A DNA stretch of 64,000 bases from Streptomyces zhaozhouensis (GTDB lineage Bacteria > Actinomycetota > Actinomycetes > Streptomycetales > Streptomycetaceae). The notes below the pieces were generated by a model that saw only the letters and a list, made by a program, of their open reading frames with translations, made no database searches and was not told the origin of the DNA. Location: contig NZ_OCNE01000018.1 in NCBI RefSeq assembly GCF_900230195.1, forward strand, positions 1 to 64,000, written 5' to 3'. Every line of letters begins with the position of its first letter. The stretch's first letter is position 1. Below, in pieces: positions 16,160-24,695 of the stretch. Both the position numbers and the translations under genes were made by a program.

Positions 16160-17797
16160 GTGCCGCAGCCGCTCGACGCCGGGGCGGTGAGTCGCTGGAG
16201 CCGGCTGGCCGTGCGCGCGCTGGGCGCGGCCCGCGAGGACATCGACGCCATCAACGTCTATCCCGTTCCCGACGGCGACACCGGCACCAACCTCTATCTG
16301 ACGGTCGAGTCCGCCGCCCAGGCCGTGGCCGCCGCCGAGGCGGGCGGGCCCAGCCTCGGCGAGGCGGCGCGCGCGCTGGCGCACGGCGCGCTGATCGGCG
16401 CGCGCGGCAACTCGGGCACCATCCTCGCCCAGGTCCTGCGCGGGATGGCCGAGGTGCTGGCCGCCGGCCCCGAGCCCGCCACGGCCGCCACCCTGGCGGC
16501 GGCGCTCGGCCGGGGCGCGGCCTCGGCGCGGCAGGCCGTGGCACACCCCGTCGAGGGCACCATGCTGACCGTGGCCACCGCGGCCGCCGACGCGGCCGGG
16601 CGCGCGGCCGAGGCGCCGGCGGCCGCGCTGGCCGAGGTGCTGCGCGCGGCGCGCGACGCGGCGCGCGGCGCGCTGGCCGCGACGACGGCGCAGCTGCCGG
16701 CGCTGGCCGCCGCCGGCGTCGTCGACGCCGGTGCCACCGGACTGGTCACCGTGCTGGACGCGTTGGACGTCGCGCTCTTCGGCGGCCCGCCCGACGCCGT
16801 GCCCCGCCCGCGCCCGGTCCGCCCCGCCACCGCCGTGACGCGCGAGCCCGCCGACGTCGTGGCGGGCGGCGGCTGCGCGACGCCGGAGGGCGGGAGCGGC
16901 TTCGAGGTGACCTATCTGCTGGACGCCGAGGACGACGCCGTCGGGCCGCTGCGCGCCCGGCTCGACGCGCTGGGCGACTCCCTGGTGGTGGTCGGCGGGG
17001 ACGGGCTGTGGCACGTCCATGTGCACACCGCGCAGGCCGGCCCCGCCGTGGAGGCCGGCATCGCCGCCGGCCGGCCGCACCGGGTGCGGATCACGGCGCT
17101 GCCGCCCGCCGACCCGTCGCCCGCCGAGCCTCCGGCGAGCGGGCGCGCGGTGGTGGCCGTCCTCCCGGGACCCGGGCTGGCCGGGCTCTGCGCCGAGGCG
17201 GGCGCGACCACCCTGACCGTGCGGCCGGGGGAGCTGCCGGGCGGGGCGGAGCTGGCCGCGGCGATCGCCGACACCAGGGCCCGCGAGGTGGTGCTGCTGC
17301 CCAACGACAAGGAGCTGTGGCACGCGGCGGCGGCCGCCGCCGAACGGGCCAGGACCGCCGGCGCCCGGGTCGCCGTCGTGCCGACCCGGTCCCCGGTGCA
17401 GGGCATCGCGGCGCTGGCCGTGCACGCTCCGGACCGGCGCTTCGACGAGGACGTCGTCGCGATGACGGCGGCGGCGGGCGCGACCAGGTTCGGCGAGGTC
17501 AGCGTGGCAGAACGCCAGGCGTGGACCATGGCGGGCGTCTGCCAGCGCGGTGACGTGCTGGGCCTGGTGGACGGCGACGTGGTGGTGATCGGCGGCGCAC
17601 TCCCCGAGGTCGCCGCCCAGGTGCTGGAGCGGATGCTGGCCGGCGGCGGCGAACTGGTGACCCTGGTGCTCGGCGCGGGGGCGCCCGCCGGGCTCGCCGA
17701 GGGGCTGACCGAAGGGCTCCGGCAGGGGCACCTGGGCGTGGACACCGTGGTGTGCGCCGGCGCGCAGTCGGCGCCGCTGCTCATCGGCGTGGAGTGA
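16160..17797 (+). CDS. DAK2/DhaL domain protein, FakA-like fatty acid kinase subunit
   Basis: A 545-residue protein. Residues 1-200 form a DhaL-type kinase domain with INVYPVPDGDTGTNLYLT (Mg-ATP aspartates), GARGNSGTILAQVLRG and PVEGTMLTV; the C-terminal part (from about residue 270) contains a DegV-like fatty-acid-side domain as in FakA/YloV. FakA phosphorylates FakB-bound fatty acids in firmicutes; the role here is by analogy. GTG start with GGGAGG upstream. The place before recG is conserved in many Gram-positives. Alanine-rich linkers are typical for this genus. Confidence 0.85.
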   Translation: MPQPLDAGAVSRWSRLAVRALGAAREDIDAINVYPVPDGDTGTNLYLTVESAAQAVAAAEAGGPSLGEAARALAHGALIGARGNSGTILAQVLRGMAEVLAAGPEPATAATLAAALGRGAASARQAVAHPVEGTMLTVATAAADAAGRAAEAPAAALAEVLRAARDAARGALAATTAQLPALAAAGVVDAGATGLVTVLDALDVALFGGPPDAVPRPRPVRPATAVTREPADVVAGGGCATPEGGSGFEVTYLLDAEDDAVGPLRARLDALGDSLVVVGGDGLWHVHVHTAQAGPAVEAGIAAGRPHRVRITALPPADPSPAEPPASGRAVVAVLPGPGLAGLCAEAGATTLTVRPGELPGGAELAAAIADTRAREVVLLPNDKELWHAAAAAAERARTAGARVAVVPTRSPVQGIAALAVHAPDRRFDEDVVAMTAAAGATRFGEVSVAERQAWTMAGVCQRGDVLGLVDGDVVVIGGALPEVAAQVLERMLAGGGELVTLVLGAGAPAGLAEGLTEGLRQGHLGVDTVVCAGAQSAPLLIGVE

Positions 17798-17854
17798 GCG
17801 CGCCGGGGGCGCGTGGGGTGCGGGACGCCGCGAGTGTCAGTGCCATGGTGTGCA

Positions 17855-20077
17855 ATGGGCACCGTGACCGCGCCGCACGATCCCCTCGCCTCCGTCGTCG
17901 GCGGCACCACCGCCAAGGTGATGGCCGCCCATCTCGACCTGCACACGGTCGGTGACCTGCTGCACCACTTCCCCCGCCGGTACGCCGAGCGCGGGGAGCT
18001 GACCTCGCTGGGCGCGCTGCCGCTGGACGAGCACGTCACCGTCGTCGCCGAGATCGCCGACACCCGCACCCGCCCGTTCAACAACGGCCGGGGCCTGCGC
18101 CTGGAGGTCACCCTCACCGACGGGCGCAGCAAGCTGCGGCTGGTCTTCTTCGGCCGGCGCGCCGTCCACCACCACGAGCGGGTGCTGCTGCCCGGCCGGC
18201 GCGGGATGTTCGCGGGCAAGGTCTCGCGCTTCCAGCGCGATCTTCAACTCTCCCATCCCGCCTACGAGTTGCTCGACGAGGGCAGCGAGGCGGCGGCCGT
18301 CGAGGAGTTCGCGGGCCGGCCGCTGCCGCTCTACCCGGCGTGCAAGCAGCTGGAGTCCTGGCGCATCTCCAAGGCCGTCGCGCTGCTCCTCGACTCGCTG
18401 GACGCCACCGGCTGGCGTGGCGTGAGCGACCCGCTGCCGGAGGCGCTGCGCCGGCGCCGCGCGCTGCTCCCGCTGCCCGAGGCGTTCGAGAAGGCCCACC
18501 GGCCCCGTACCCGCGCCGACATCGCCGACGCGCGCTCCCGGTTCAAGTGGGACGAGGCGTTCGTCCTCCAGGTCGCGCTGGCCCGCCGTCGGCGCTCGGG
18601 GGCCCAGCAGCCGGCCAGGCCGCGCGAGCCGGCGGCCGACGGGCTGCTGACGGCGTTCGACGCGCGGCTGCCGTTCGCGCTGACCGAGGGGCAGCGGCGG
18701 GTCAGCGAGGAGATCCTGACCGACCTCGCCGCCGAGCACCCGATGCACCGGCTCCTCCAGGGAGAGGTCGGCAGCGGCAAGACGATGGTCGCGCTGCGCG
18801 CCATGCTGGCCGTCGCGGACTCGGGCGGTCAGTCGGTGCTGCTGGCGCCCACCGAGGTGCTGGCCCAGCAGCACCACCGCTCGCTCACCGAGATGCTCGG
18901 TCCGCTCGCCGAGGGCGGGATGCTCGGCGGCGCCGAACGCTCCACCCGCGTCGGGCTGTTGACCGGTTCCATGGGTGCCAGGGCCCGCCGCCGCGCGCTG
19001 CTCGAAGCGGCCAGCGGGGAGGCCGGCATCGTGGTCGGCACCCACGCGCTGATCGAGGACGTCGTCACGTTCGCCGACCTCGGTCTGGTGGTCGTCGACG
19101 AGCAGCACAGGTTCGGCGTCCAGCAGCGGGACGCGCTGCGCGCCAAAGGCGAACGCCCCGCGCACCTGCTGGTGATGACGGCCACGCCGATCCCGCGCAC
19201 GGTCGCCATGACCGTCTTCGGCGACCTGGAGACCTCCGTCCTCGACGAGCTGCCGCCCGGACGTTCGCCCATCGCCAGCCACCTGGTCCCCGCCAGGGAC
19301 AAGCCGCACTTCCTCGCCCGCACCTGGGAGCGGGTCCGCGAGGAGGTCGCCGGCGGCCACCAGGTCTACGTGGTCTGCCCCAGGATCGGCGACGACGAGC
19401 CGGAGGCGCAGGGCCGGGGCGGCCAGGGGGAGCCGCCGGCCGAGGGCGAGGGCGCCGAGCGCCGCCCGCCGCTGGCCGTCCTCGACATCGCCGAGGAGCT
19501 GGCCGGCGGGCCGCTGCGCGGCCTGCGGGTCGCCGTGCTCCACGGACGGCTGGCCCCCGAGGCCAAGGACGAGGTGATGCGCCGCTTCGCCGGCGGCGAG
19601 GTCGACGTGCTGGTCGCCACCACCGTGATCGAGGTCGGGGTCAACGTCCCCAACGCCACCGTGATGGTGATCATGGACGCCGAGCGGTTCGGCGTCTCCC
19701 AGCTCCACCAACTGCGCGGCCGGGTCGGCCGGGGTTCGGCCCCCGGGCTGTGCCTGCTGGTCACCGAGGCCGCCGAGGGCGGCGCCGCCCGCGCGCGCCT
19801 GGAGGCGGTCGCCGCGACCACCGACGGCTTCGAGCTGTCCCGCATCGACCTGGAGCAGCGCCGGGAGGGCGACGTGCTCGGCCGGGCGCAGTCCGGCGGC
19901 CGCAGCAGCCTGCGGATGCTCTCCGTCATCGCCGACGAGGAGACCATCGCCGAGGCCCGTGACGAGGCCGCCGCGCTGGTCGCGGACGATCCCGAGCTGG
20001 AGTCGGCCCCCGCGCTCCGCACGGCGCTCGACGCGCTGCTCGACGCCGAGCGCGAGGAGTTCCTGGAAAAGGGCTGA
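17855..20077 (+). CDS. recG: ATP-dependent DNA helicase RecG
   Basis: A roughly 740-residue superfamily 2 helicase that reverses stalled replication forks and processes Holliday junctions. N-terminal wedge/OB domain with GDLLHHFPRRYAER, then Walker A GEVGSGKTMVALRAM, DEQH box VVVDEQHRFGVQQR, TATPIPRTVAM, and motif VI LHQLRGRVGRG. A glycine/glutamate-rich insertion (about residues 510-535) lies in the second helicase lobe and looks like a flexible loop. Start ATG 17855 or GTG 17861; the ORF is open further upstream to 17813. Confidence 0.95.
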   Translation: MGTVTAPHDPLASVVGGTTAKVMAAHLDLHTVGDLLHHFPRRYAERGELTSLGALPLDEHVTVVAEIADTRTRPFNNGRGLRLEVTLTDGRSKLRLVFFGRRAVHHHERVLLPGRRGMFAGKVSRFQRDLQLSHPAYELLDEGSEAAAVEEFAGRPLPLYPACKQLESWRISKAVALLLDSLDATGWRGVSDPLPEALRRRRALLPLPEAFEKAHRPRTRADIADARSRFKWDEAFVLQVALARRRRSGAQQPARPREPAADGLLTAFDARLPFALTEGQRRVSEEILTDLAAEHPMHRLLQGEVGSGKTMVALRAMLAVADSGGQSVLLAPTEVLAQQHHRSLTEMLGPLAEGGMLGGAERSTRVGLLTGSMGARARRRALLEAASGEAGIVVGTHALIEDVVTFADLGLVVVDEQHRFGVQQRDALRAKGERPAHLLVMTATPIPRTVAMTVFGDLETSVLDELPPGRSPIASHLVPARDKPHFLARTWERVREEVAGGHQVYVVCPRIGDDEPEAQGRGGQGEPPAEGEGAERRPPLAVLDIAEELAGGPLRGLRVAVLHGRLAPEAKDEVMRRFAGGEVDVLVATTVIEVGVNVPNATVMVIMDAERFGVSQLHQLRGRVGRGSAPGLCLLVTEAAEGGAARARLEAVAATTDGFELSRIDLEQRREGDVLGRAQSGGRSSLRMLSVIADEETIAEARDEAAALVADDPELESAPALRTALDALLDAEREEFLEKG

Positions 20078-20155
20078 CGCGGTGAACTTCCGGTGTTCTC
20101 ACGCGTGTTGGTGTTACCGGCGGGTTGGGGAAGTGGTCGACGACCGCTCGGTGTT

Positions 20156-20181
20156 GGTTTCGGTAAAACCCCCACCGGGGT
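20156..20181 (+). terminator. Tandem small hairpins downstream of recG
   Basis: GGTTT/AAACC (20156-20160 with 20166-20170) and ACCCC/GGGGT (20168-20172 with 20177-20181) are mutually exclusive hairpins. No T tract follows, so they may instead be part of a control element for the next gene. Confidence 0.35.
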
Positions 20182-20247
20182 CACGTTCGGCGGTCTACGG
20201 TGTGTGCCCCGCAGCGCCGTACCGCGCCGTACCGGGAGGAATTCCGC

Positions 20248-20718
20248 ATGACCGAACAGCCAGCGGCCTCGGCCGACCCACGCCCGGGCGAAGCCCCGGA
20301 GCGCGGAGCGCCCTGGTCGTGGCCCGGCCCCTCGGGGCCGCCGGACGAGGCCTTCGTCCGGGCGCTGGCGGCCGAGGGCCGGCCGGACGGGCGCCGCGCC
20401 TACCCGGGCCGGGACGCCGCCGACCACGCGCGGCGGCTGCTGCGCCGCGCCGTCAACGAGGACCGGCCGGGCGACGACAGCAGACTGCTGCTCGCCATGG
20501 CCGTGGGGTACGACATCGTCCGCCTCGCCGAGCCCCGCTCGGGCGCGCGCGGGCGGGGCTGGTGCTCGCTCTACGAGCACGCGTTCCTGCTCCCCGACGG
20601 TGGCGAGGCCTGCCTCTACGAGCTGGAGCACGACCTCACCCCGGACCGGCGGCTGGTCTGCGAGGTCTACGCCGACGAGGCCAGCGCGACCCGCGCCTGG
20701 CGCCTGCGCGGCGTCTGA
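20248..20718 (+). CDS. Streptomyces conserved protein (DUF6227-like)
   Basis: A 156-residue acidic/arginine-rich protein. The core DHARRLLRRAVNEDRPGDDSRLLLAMAVGYDIVRLAEP, GWCSLYEHAFLLPDGGEACLYELEHDLTPDRRLVCEVY is compatible with the genus-restricted family I know as DUF6227; that assignment is from memory. No signal peptide or membrane helix. ATG 20248 has GGAGGA 7 bases upstream. Function unknown. Confidence 0.7.
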   Translation: MTEQPAASADPRPGEAPERGAPWSWPGPSGPPDEAFVRALAAEGRPDGRRAYPGRDAADHARRLLRRAVNEDRPGDDSRLLLAMAVGYDIVRLAEPRSGARGRGWCSLYEHAFLLPDGGEACLYELEHDLTPDRRLVCEVYADEASATRAWRLRGV

Positions 20719-20773
20719 GTGGATGGGGGACGCGGGCGCCCGCGCGGTGCGGCCTTTCGCGGGGTGGGACGTC

Positions 20774-20898
20774 GGGGGCGCGGGGAACCGCGCGGGTCGG
20801 CGGTGGCGGGCCGTGGTCGACCACTCGTCCGGGCGGCCCCGTTCGGTTGTCGTCCTCGGTCCGGTGGACGGTTGTTCGCGCAGTTCCCCGCGCCCCCG
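20774..20898. repeat. Inverted repeat of the common Streptomyces GGGGCGCGGGGAAC type
   Basis: The arm GGGGGCGCGGGGAACCGCGCG at 20774-20794 has its reverse complement, with one mismatch, at 20878-20898 (CGCGCAGTTCCCCGCG core). The 83-base spacer holds no gene. This motif is scattered through Streptomyces chromosomes near gene ends, probably as a hairpin terminator or mobile palindrome. It lies in the 302-base gap before rsmD, in which I see nothing else clear. Confidence 0.75.
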
Positions 20899-21020
20899 GG
20901 TGGGTGGTGCGTTGCCGTGGGTCGGAGAGCATCGCACCCGGCCCCTCGGGTGGCGGCGGCAGCCGTATAGCGTGGGGGCAGCCCGACGACGGACGACGAC
21001 ACCGCTGTGAGGACCCTGGA

Positions 21021-21632
21021 ATGACCCGCGTGATCGCCGGGGCGGCCGGCGGCCGGCGGCTCGCCGTGCCGCCGGGCCGGGGGACCAGGCCGACGTCCGA
21101 CCGGGCGCGCGAGGGCCTCTTCGCCACCTGGGGCTCGCTCTACGGCCCGTTGGACGGCACCCGGGTCCTCGACCTGTACGCGGGCTCGGGAGCCGTCGGC
21201 CTCGAAGCGCTCTCCCGTGGGGCCGCCCACGCCCTGCTGGTCGAGCGTGACCCGAAGGCCGTCGCCACCATCCAGGCCAACATTCGTGCCCTCGGACTGC
21301 CCGGCGCCGAGGCCCGTTCGGCCCGCGCCGAGCGGGTCGTGACCGCCGCCCCGGCGGCGCCCTACGACCTCGTGTTCCTCGATCCGCCGTACGCCGTGAC
21401 CGACGCCGAACTGGCGCGTATTCTCGGCGACCTGCGGGACGCCGGCTGGCTGGCCGACGGCGCGCTCGTCACCGTGGAGCGGGCCACGAGAGGCGGCGAG
21501 TTCGGCTGGCCCACGGGGTTCGCCGGCCTGCGTTCCCGGCGGTACGGGGAGGGCACACTCTGGTACGGCGGGTTCGATCCCGACGCCGTCCACGACACCG
21601 ACGACGCCACCGAAGAAGGTGACCGGCCCTGA
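21021..21632 (+). CDS. rsmD: 16S rRNA (guanine-N2-966) methyltransferase RsmD
   Basis: A 203-residue SAM-dependent methyltransferase acting on the small ribosomal subunit. N-terminal RVIAGAAGGRRLAVPPGRGTRPTSDRAREGLFATW, SAM motif VLDLYAGSGAVGLEALSRGA, and catalytic motif LVFLDPPYA. ATG 21021 with TGAGGA about 8 bases upstream. The open frame extends far upstream but has no coding character there. Adjacent to coaD, the classic rsmD-coaD pair. Confidence 0.94.
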   Translation: MTRVIAGAAGGRRLAVPPGRGTRPTSDRAREGLFATWGSLYGPLDGTRVLDLYAGSGAVGLEALSRGAAHALLVERDPKAVATIQANIRALGLPGAEARSARAERVVTAAPAAPYDLVFLDPPYAVTDAELARILGDLRDAGWLADGALVTVERATRGGEFGWPTGFAGLRSRRYGEGTLWYGGFDPDAVHDTDDATEEGDRP

Positions 21633-21658
21633 CCGGCCGGCCGAGCGAGGAGAGTCCG

Positions 21659-22144
21659 TTGCGCCGCGCAGTTTGTCCGGGGTCCTTCGACCCCATCACC
21701 CTTGGCCACCTCGACATCGTGGCCCGGGCTTCCCAGATGTACGACGTGGTCCACATCGCGGTGATGATCAACAAGTCGAAGCAGGGGCTCTTCAGCGTCG
21801 ACGAACGCATCGCGCTCATCGAGGAGTCGGTCGCCGACCACGGCAACATCAAGGTCGAGGCGTTCCACGGCCTGCTGGTCGACTACTGCGAGCAGCGCGA
21901 CATCCAGGCCATCGTCAAGGGGCTGCGCGCGGTCAGCGACTTCGACTACGAGCTCCAGATGGCGCAGATGAACCACGGGCTCTCCGGCGTGGAGACGCTG
22001 TTCATGCCCACCAACCCCACCTACAGCTTTCTCTCCTCCAGCCTCGTCAAGGAGGTCGCCACCTGGGGCGGCGACGTCTCCCACCTGGTGCCCGAGCCCG
22101 TCCTGCGCGAACTGCGCCGCAAGCTCGAACGCCCCGCCGGGTAG
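21659..22144 (+). CDS. coaD: Phosphopantetheine adenylyltransferase
   Basis: A 161-residue hexameric nucleotidyltransferase making dephospho-CoA. N-terminal AVCPGSFDPITLGHLDIVARA contains the T/HxGH ATP motif, followed by VKGLRAVSDFDYELQMAQMNHGL and PTYSFLSSSLVKEVA. It starts with TTG at 21659, supported by GAGGAGAG 4 bases upstream and by the fact that the family begins MRRAVCPGSFDP. Its stop is only 4 bases from the stop of the convergent neighbour. Confidence 0.95.
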   Translation: MRRAVCPGSFDPITLGHLDIVARASQMYDVVHIAVMINKSKQGLFSVDERIALIEESVADHGNIKVEAFHGLLVDYCEQRDIQAIVKGLRAVSDFDYELQMAQMNHGLSGVETLFMPTNPTYSFLSSSLVKEVATWGGDVSHLVPEPVLRELRRKLERPAG

Positions 22145-22148
22145 GGCG

Positions 22149-23216
22149 TCAGCACAGCCCGGAGAGTTCCAGCGCGGCGGCCTCGTCGCCGTTCACCAGC
22201 AGCAGGGTGACCCGACCTTCGCCGTCCGACAGGCCGGCGCGGGCGCCCAGCGGGGCGCCGCCCATCCGGCCGAGCACGAGATCCGTCAACTCCTCCAGCA
22301 GGTGGACCGCGAGCCGGAAGTCCGGCTCCTCCACCAGCTCCTCCGGCCACCCGCCGCCCTCGTCCTCCCCCTCCGCGAGGCCGAGGAGCAGCACGCGGGG
22401 CAGCCAGGACCGCAGCCGCGCCGTCGGGAAGGCGGCGAAGTCCCCCTCCCCGTGCCCGTTGCCGCCCGGGAGCCCCGCGTACCAGTGCGCCGCCCCGGCG
22501 AGCGGCCCGTCGGCGTTCCCGCCGAGCCGGCCGTGCCGCAGGCGGATGCCGACGGAGTCGTTGTTGTCCACCATGAGCAACGAGTCGAGCACCGTCAGCA
22601 CGCACGCGATCCGGGCGCGCAGCGCCCCCTCGGCGCCGTCGTCCGCGAGGACCGGCGGCCGGCCGGTCTCGGGCGCGGGGCGCAGCGTGAGGCGCAACGT
22701 GGCCCCGTCGAGATCCCGGCGCAGCAGATGGAGCGCGCCGTCCTCGCCCGTCGTCAGCCGGAGCACGTCGGCGAACTCGTCGACCAGTCGGTGGGCCAGC
22801 CGGCGCACCAGCAGCCCGGCGCGCCCGTCCGGCGCGCCGACGCACTCCCGCAGCAGCGCCTCGACTTCCCCCGCCGCCTCCTCGGGCGTGCGGGTCGCCC
22901 GGGAGGCGGTGCCCGGCCCGGGGGAGACCCGGCCGAGCAGCGACTCGACCCGGGTGATCCCGACGAGACCGGCGGCCTCCCCGATCTCCTCCGGCGCCGG
23001 CGGCTCGGACCACCGCCGTTCCCCGCGCGGAACGGTCCGTCCCGGCAGCAGCTCCCACGTCCAGCCCGGCGCCCCGGGCGGGGCCCATGCGGCCAGCAGC
23101 CATGTGGCGGCGATCACCCGCCAGTGGTCGGGCGTCGGGCTCCGCCCCTCGCCCCAGTCGACGGGGGAGGGCTGCGGGGGCCAGGCGTTCACGTAGCTCG
23201 TGGTCTGGGACAACAC
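22149..23216 (-). CDS. Unrecognised 355-residue protein
   Basis: I do not recognise this family. The protein begins with a tryptophan/proline-rich stretch (VNAWPPQPSPVDWGEG, WRVIAATWLLAAWAP), then has leucine-rich, probably helical segments (VEALLRECVGAPDGRAGLLVRRLAHRLVDEFADVL) and mixed alpha/beta segments with VLTVLDSLLMVDNNDSVGIRLRHGRLGG. No signal peptide, clear membrane helix or catalytic motif is apparent. GTG 23216 with GGAG about 5 bases upstream is preferred over the long upstream extension. Divergent from the DivIVA-like gene, and convergent with coaD with almost no gap. Confidence 0.65.
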   Translation of the reverse strand: MLSQTTSYVNAWPPQPSPVDWGEGRSPTPDHWRVIAATWLLAAWAPPGAPGWTWELLPGRTVPRGERRWSEPPAPEEIGEAAGLVGITRVESLLGRVSPGPGTASRATRTPEEAAGEVEALLRECVGAPDGRAGLLVRRLAHRLVDEFADVLRLTTGEDGALHLLRRDLDGATLRLTLRPAPETGRPPVLADDGAEGALRARIACVLTVLDSLLMVDNNDSVGIRLRHGRLGGNADGPLAGAAHWYAGLPGGNGHGEGDFAAFPTARLRSWLPRVLLLGLAEGEDEGGGWPEELVEEPDFRLAVHLLEELTDLVLGRMGGAPLGARAGLSDGEGRVTLLLVNGDEAAALELSGLC

Positions 23217-23351
23217 GGTTTCTCCGACGGGCGGTTGGTGTGCCGCGCCGACCCTACCGAGTCCCGGGGACCGCCCCCCGCGCGCGTCCCTGCGCCCCCC
23301 GCGCGACCGGCCCGGGGCGTGGACGGCTCCCCCGGGAGACCGAGTTGGCCG

Positions 23352-23357
23352 TACAGT
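23352..23357 (+). promoter_or_regulatory. -10 hexamer of a probable leaderless transcript
   Basis: TACAGT lies 7 bases before GTG 23365 of the DivIVA-like gene. Confidence 0.5.
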
Positions 23358-23364
23358 CGCTTCC

Positions 23365-24483
23365 GTGGACGTACAGCGGAAACTCGACGAGATCGTCGAC
23401 ACGGTGAGCAACGCCCGGGGAATGCCCATGTCGGCCTCGTGCGTCGTCAACCGGTCCGATCTGCTCACCGGCCTCGAAGAGGTGCGCGACGCGCTCCCCG
23501 GTTCCCTCGCCCAGGCGAGTCAGGTGCTCGGCGACCGCGAACAGGTCGTGGCCGACGCGCGGGAGGAGGCCAGCCGGGTCGTGGAGGCCGCGCGGGCCGA
23601 ACGGGCCGCGCTGGTCGAGCACACCGAGGTCGTCCAGCAGGCCCAGGCGGACGCCGCCCGCATCCTGGCGGAGGCGCGCGCCGAGGCCGCCGAGATCAAG
23701 GCCGAGGCAGACGACTACGTGGACAGCAAACTGGCCAACTTCGAGGTCGTCCTCGGCAAGACCATCGGCTCCGTCGACCGGGGCCGCACCAAGCTGCTGG
23801 GGCCGGACCGGGGCAGCCCCGAGGAGCTGTTGAGCCAGGCCGACTCCTATGTCGAGGCGCAGTTCGGCGCGATCGAGGCAGTGCTGCGCAAGACGTTGGA
23901 GGCCGTCGGCCGGGGGCGCCAGAAGCTCACCGGGCACCGGCCCATCGACGAGTTGGCCGAGCACGTCGCGGCCCAGGAGGCCGCCGAGGGCGGTCAGCGC
24001 CCCGGTTTCTACGGGCAGAACGGGGCCGAGCAGGACACCTACGAGTATCTGGGCGTCTCCCCTTCCCAGCCGGTCGACGCCGCCCCGGCCTCCCCACCGG
24101 CCCCGCAGGCACCCGCGGCACCGCCGGAGGTGGCCCCCGTTCCCCAGCAGGCCCAGCATCCGCAGCAGCAGCCGTACGCCCCCACCGCCGGCTACCAGCC
24201 GGGCGGCTACGGCGCCGAGGGGTACGCCCCCGAGGGGTACGACCAGGGGGGCGGCTATCCGCAGGGCGGGTACGGGCAGGACCCCTACGCGCAGCAGCAG
24301 CCCTACGCGGGCGGTTACGGCGCGGACGGCTACGACTACGCTCAGCAGCAGGCCGCCCCTCAGGTGCCGGGGCAACAGGGCTACGGCTACCAGGGGCAGG
24401 GCGTGCTCGACGAGACCAGCCTCTTCGACACCGGCATGATCGACGCCGAGCAGCTCCGCAACTACCAGCACGGCCAGTCCTGA
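23365..24483 (+). CDS. DivIVA-like coiled-coil protein with disordered tail
   Basis: A 372-residue protein. Residues 1-130 are coiled coil (VVADAREEASRVVEAARAERAALVEHTEVVQQAQADAARILAEARAEAAEIKAEADDYVDSKL, broken here by family phrases), resembling DivIVA and the ATP-synthase b subunit. Two copies of a (V/F)-E-x-VL-x-KT-(I/L)-x-(S/A)-V-x-RGR motif follow (around residues 130-195). Residues 235-350 are rich in Q, P, G and Y with GYG/GGY repeats, probably disordered. Homologues sit beside coaD and DUF177 in Streptomyces. A cytoskeletal or tip-associated role is inference. Confidence 0.8.
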   Translation: MDVQRKLDEIVDTVSNARGMPMSASCVVNRSDLLTGLEEVRDALPGSLAQASQVLGDREQVVADAREEASRVVEAARAERAALVEHTEVVQQAQADAARILAEARAEAAEIKAEADDYVDSKLANFEVVLGKTIGSVDRGRTKLLGPDRGSPEELLSQADSYVEAQFGAIEAVLRKTLEAVGRGRQKLTGHRPIDELAEHVAAQEAAEGGQRPGFYGQNGAEQDTYEYLGVSPSQPVDAAPASPPAPQAPAAPPEVAPVPQQAQHPQQQPYAPTAGYQPGGYGAEGYAPEGYDQGGGYPQGGYGQDPYAQQQPYAGGYGADGYDYAQQQAAPQVPGQQGYGYQGQGVLDETSLFDTGMIDAEQLRNYQHGQS

Positions 24484-24522
24484 TCCGATCCCGCCGCCGC
24501 GGCCGGGGTCGCATGGGCGGGA

Positions 24523-24552
24523 TTGGGAGCTGAGGTGACCGTGTCGTATGCT
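24523..24552 (+). promoter_or_regulatory. Candidate promoter of the DUF177-rpmF-rnc-mutM operon
   Basis: TTGGGA (24523-24528), an 18-base spacer and TATGCT (24547-24552). Confidence 0.45.
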
Positions 24553-24695
24553 GGCCCTTCGGTTGTGAACACCTTCGGTGGTCACTGCTGCCCGTAAGGC
24601 TCCGACATTCCGGAGCCGACACGCGCGGTCACCCGCAGCCCCTCGCGAGAAAGCAGAACGCCCTGAACGCCCCGCTGGACCACCGAGCCCCTCTC

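Noticed and set aside
16136..17731. Long antisense frame over the FakA-like gene
   Set aside because: No recognisable motif and amino-acid composition typical of antisense reading.
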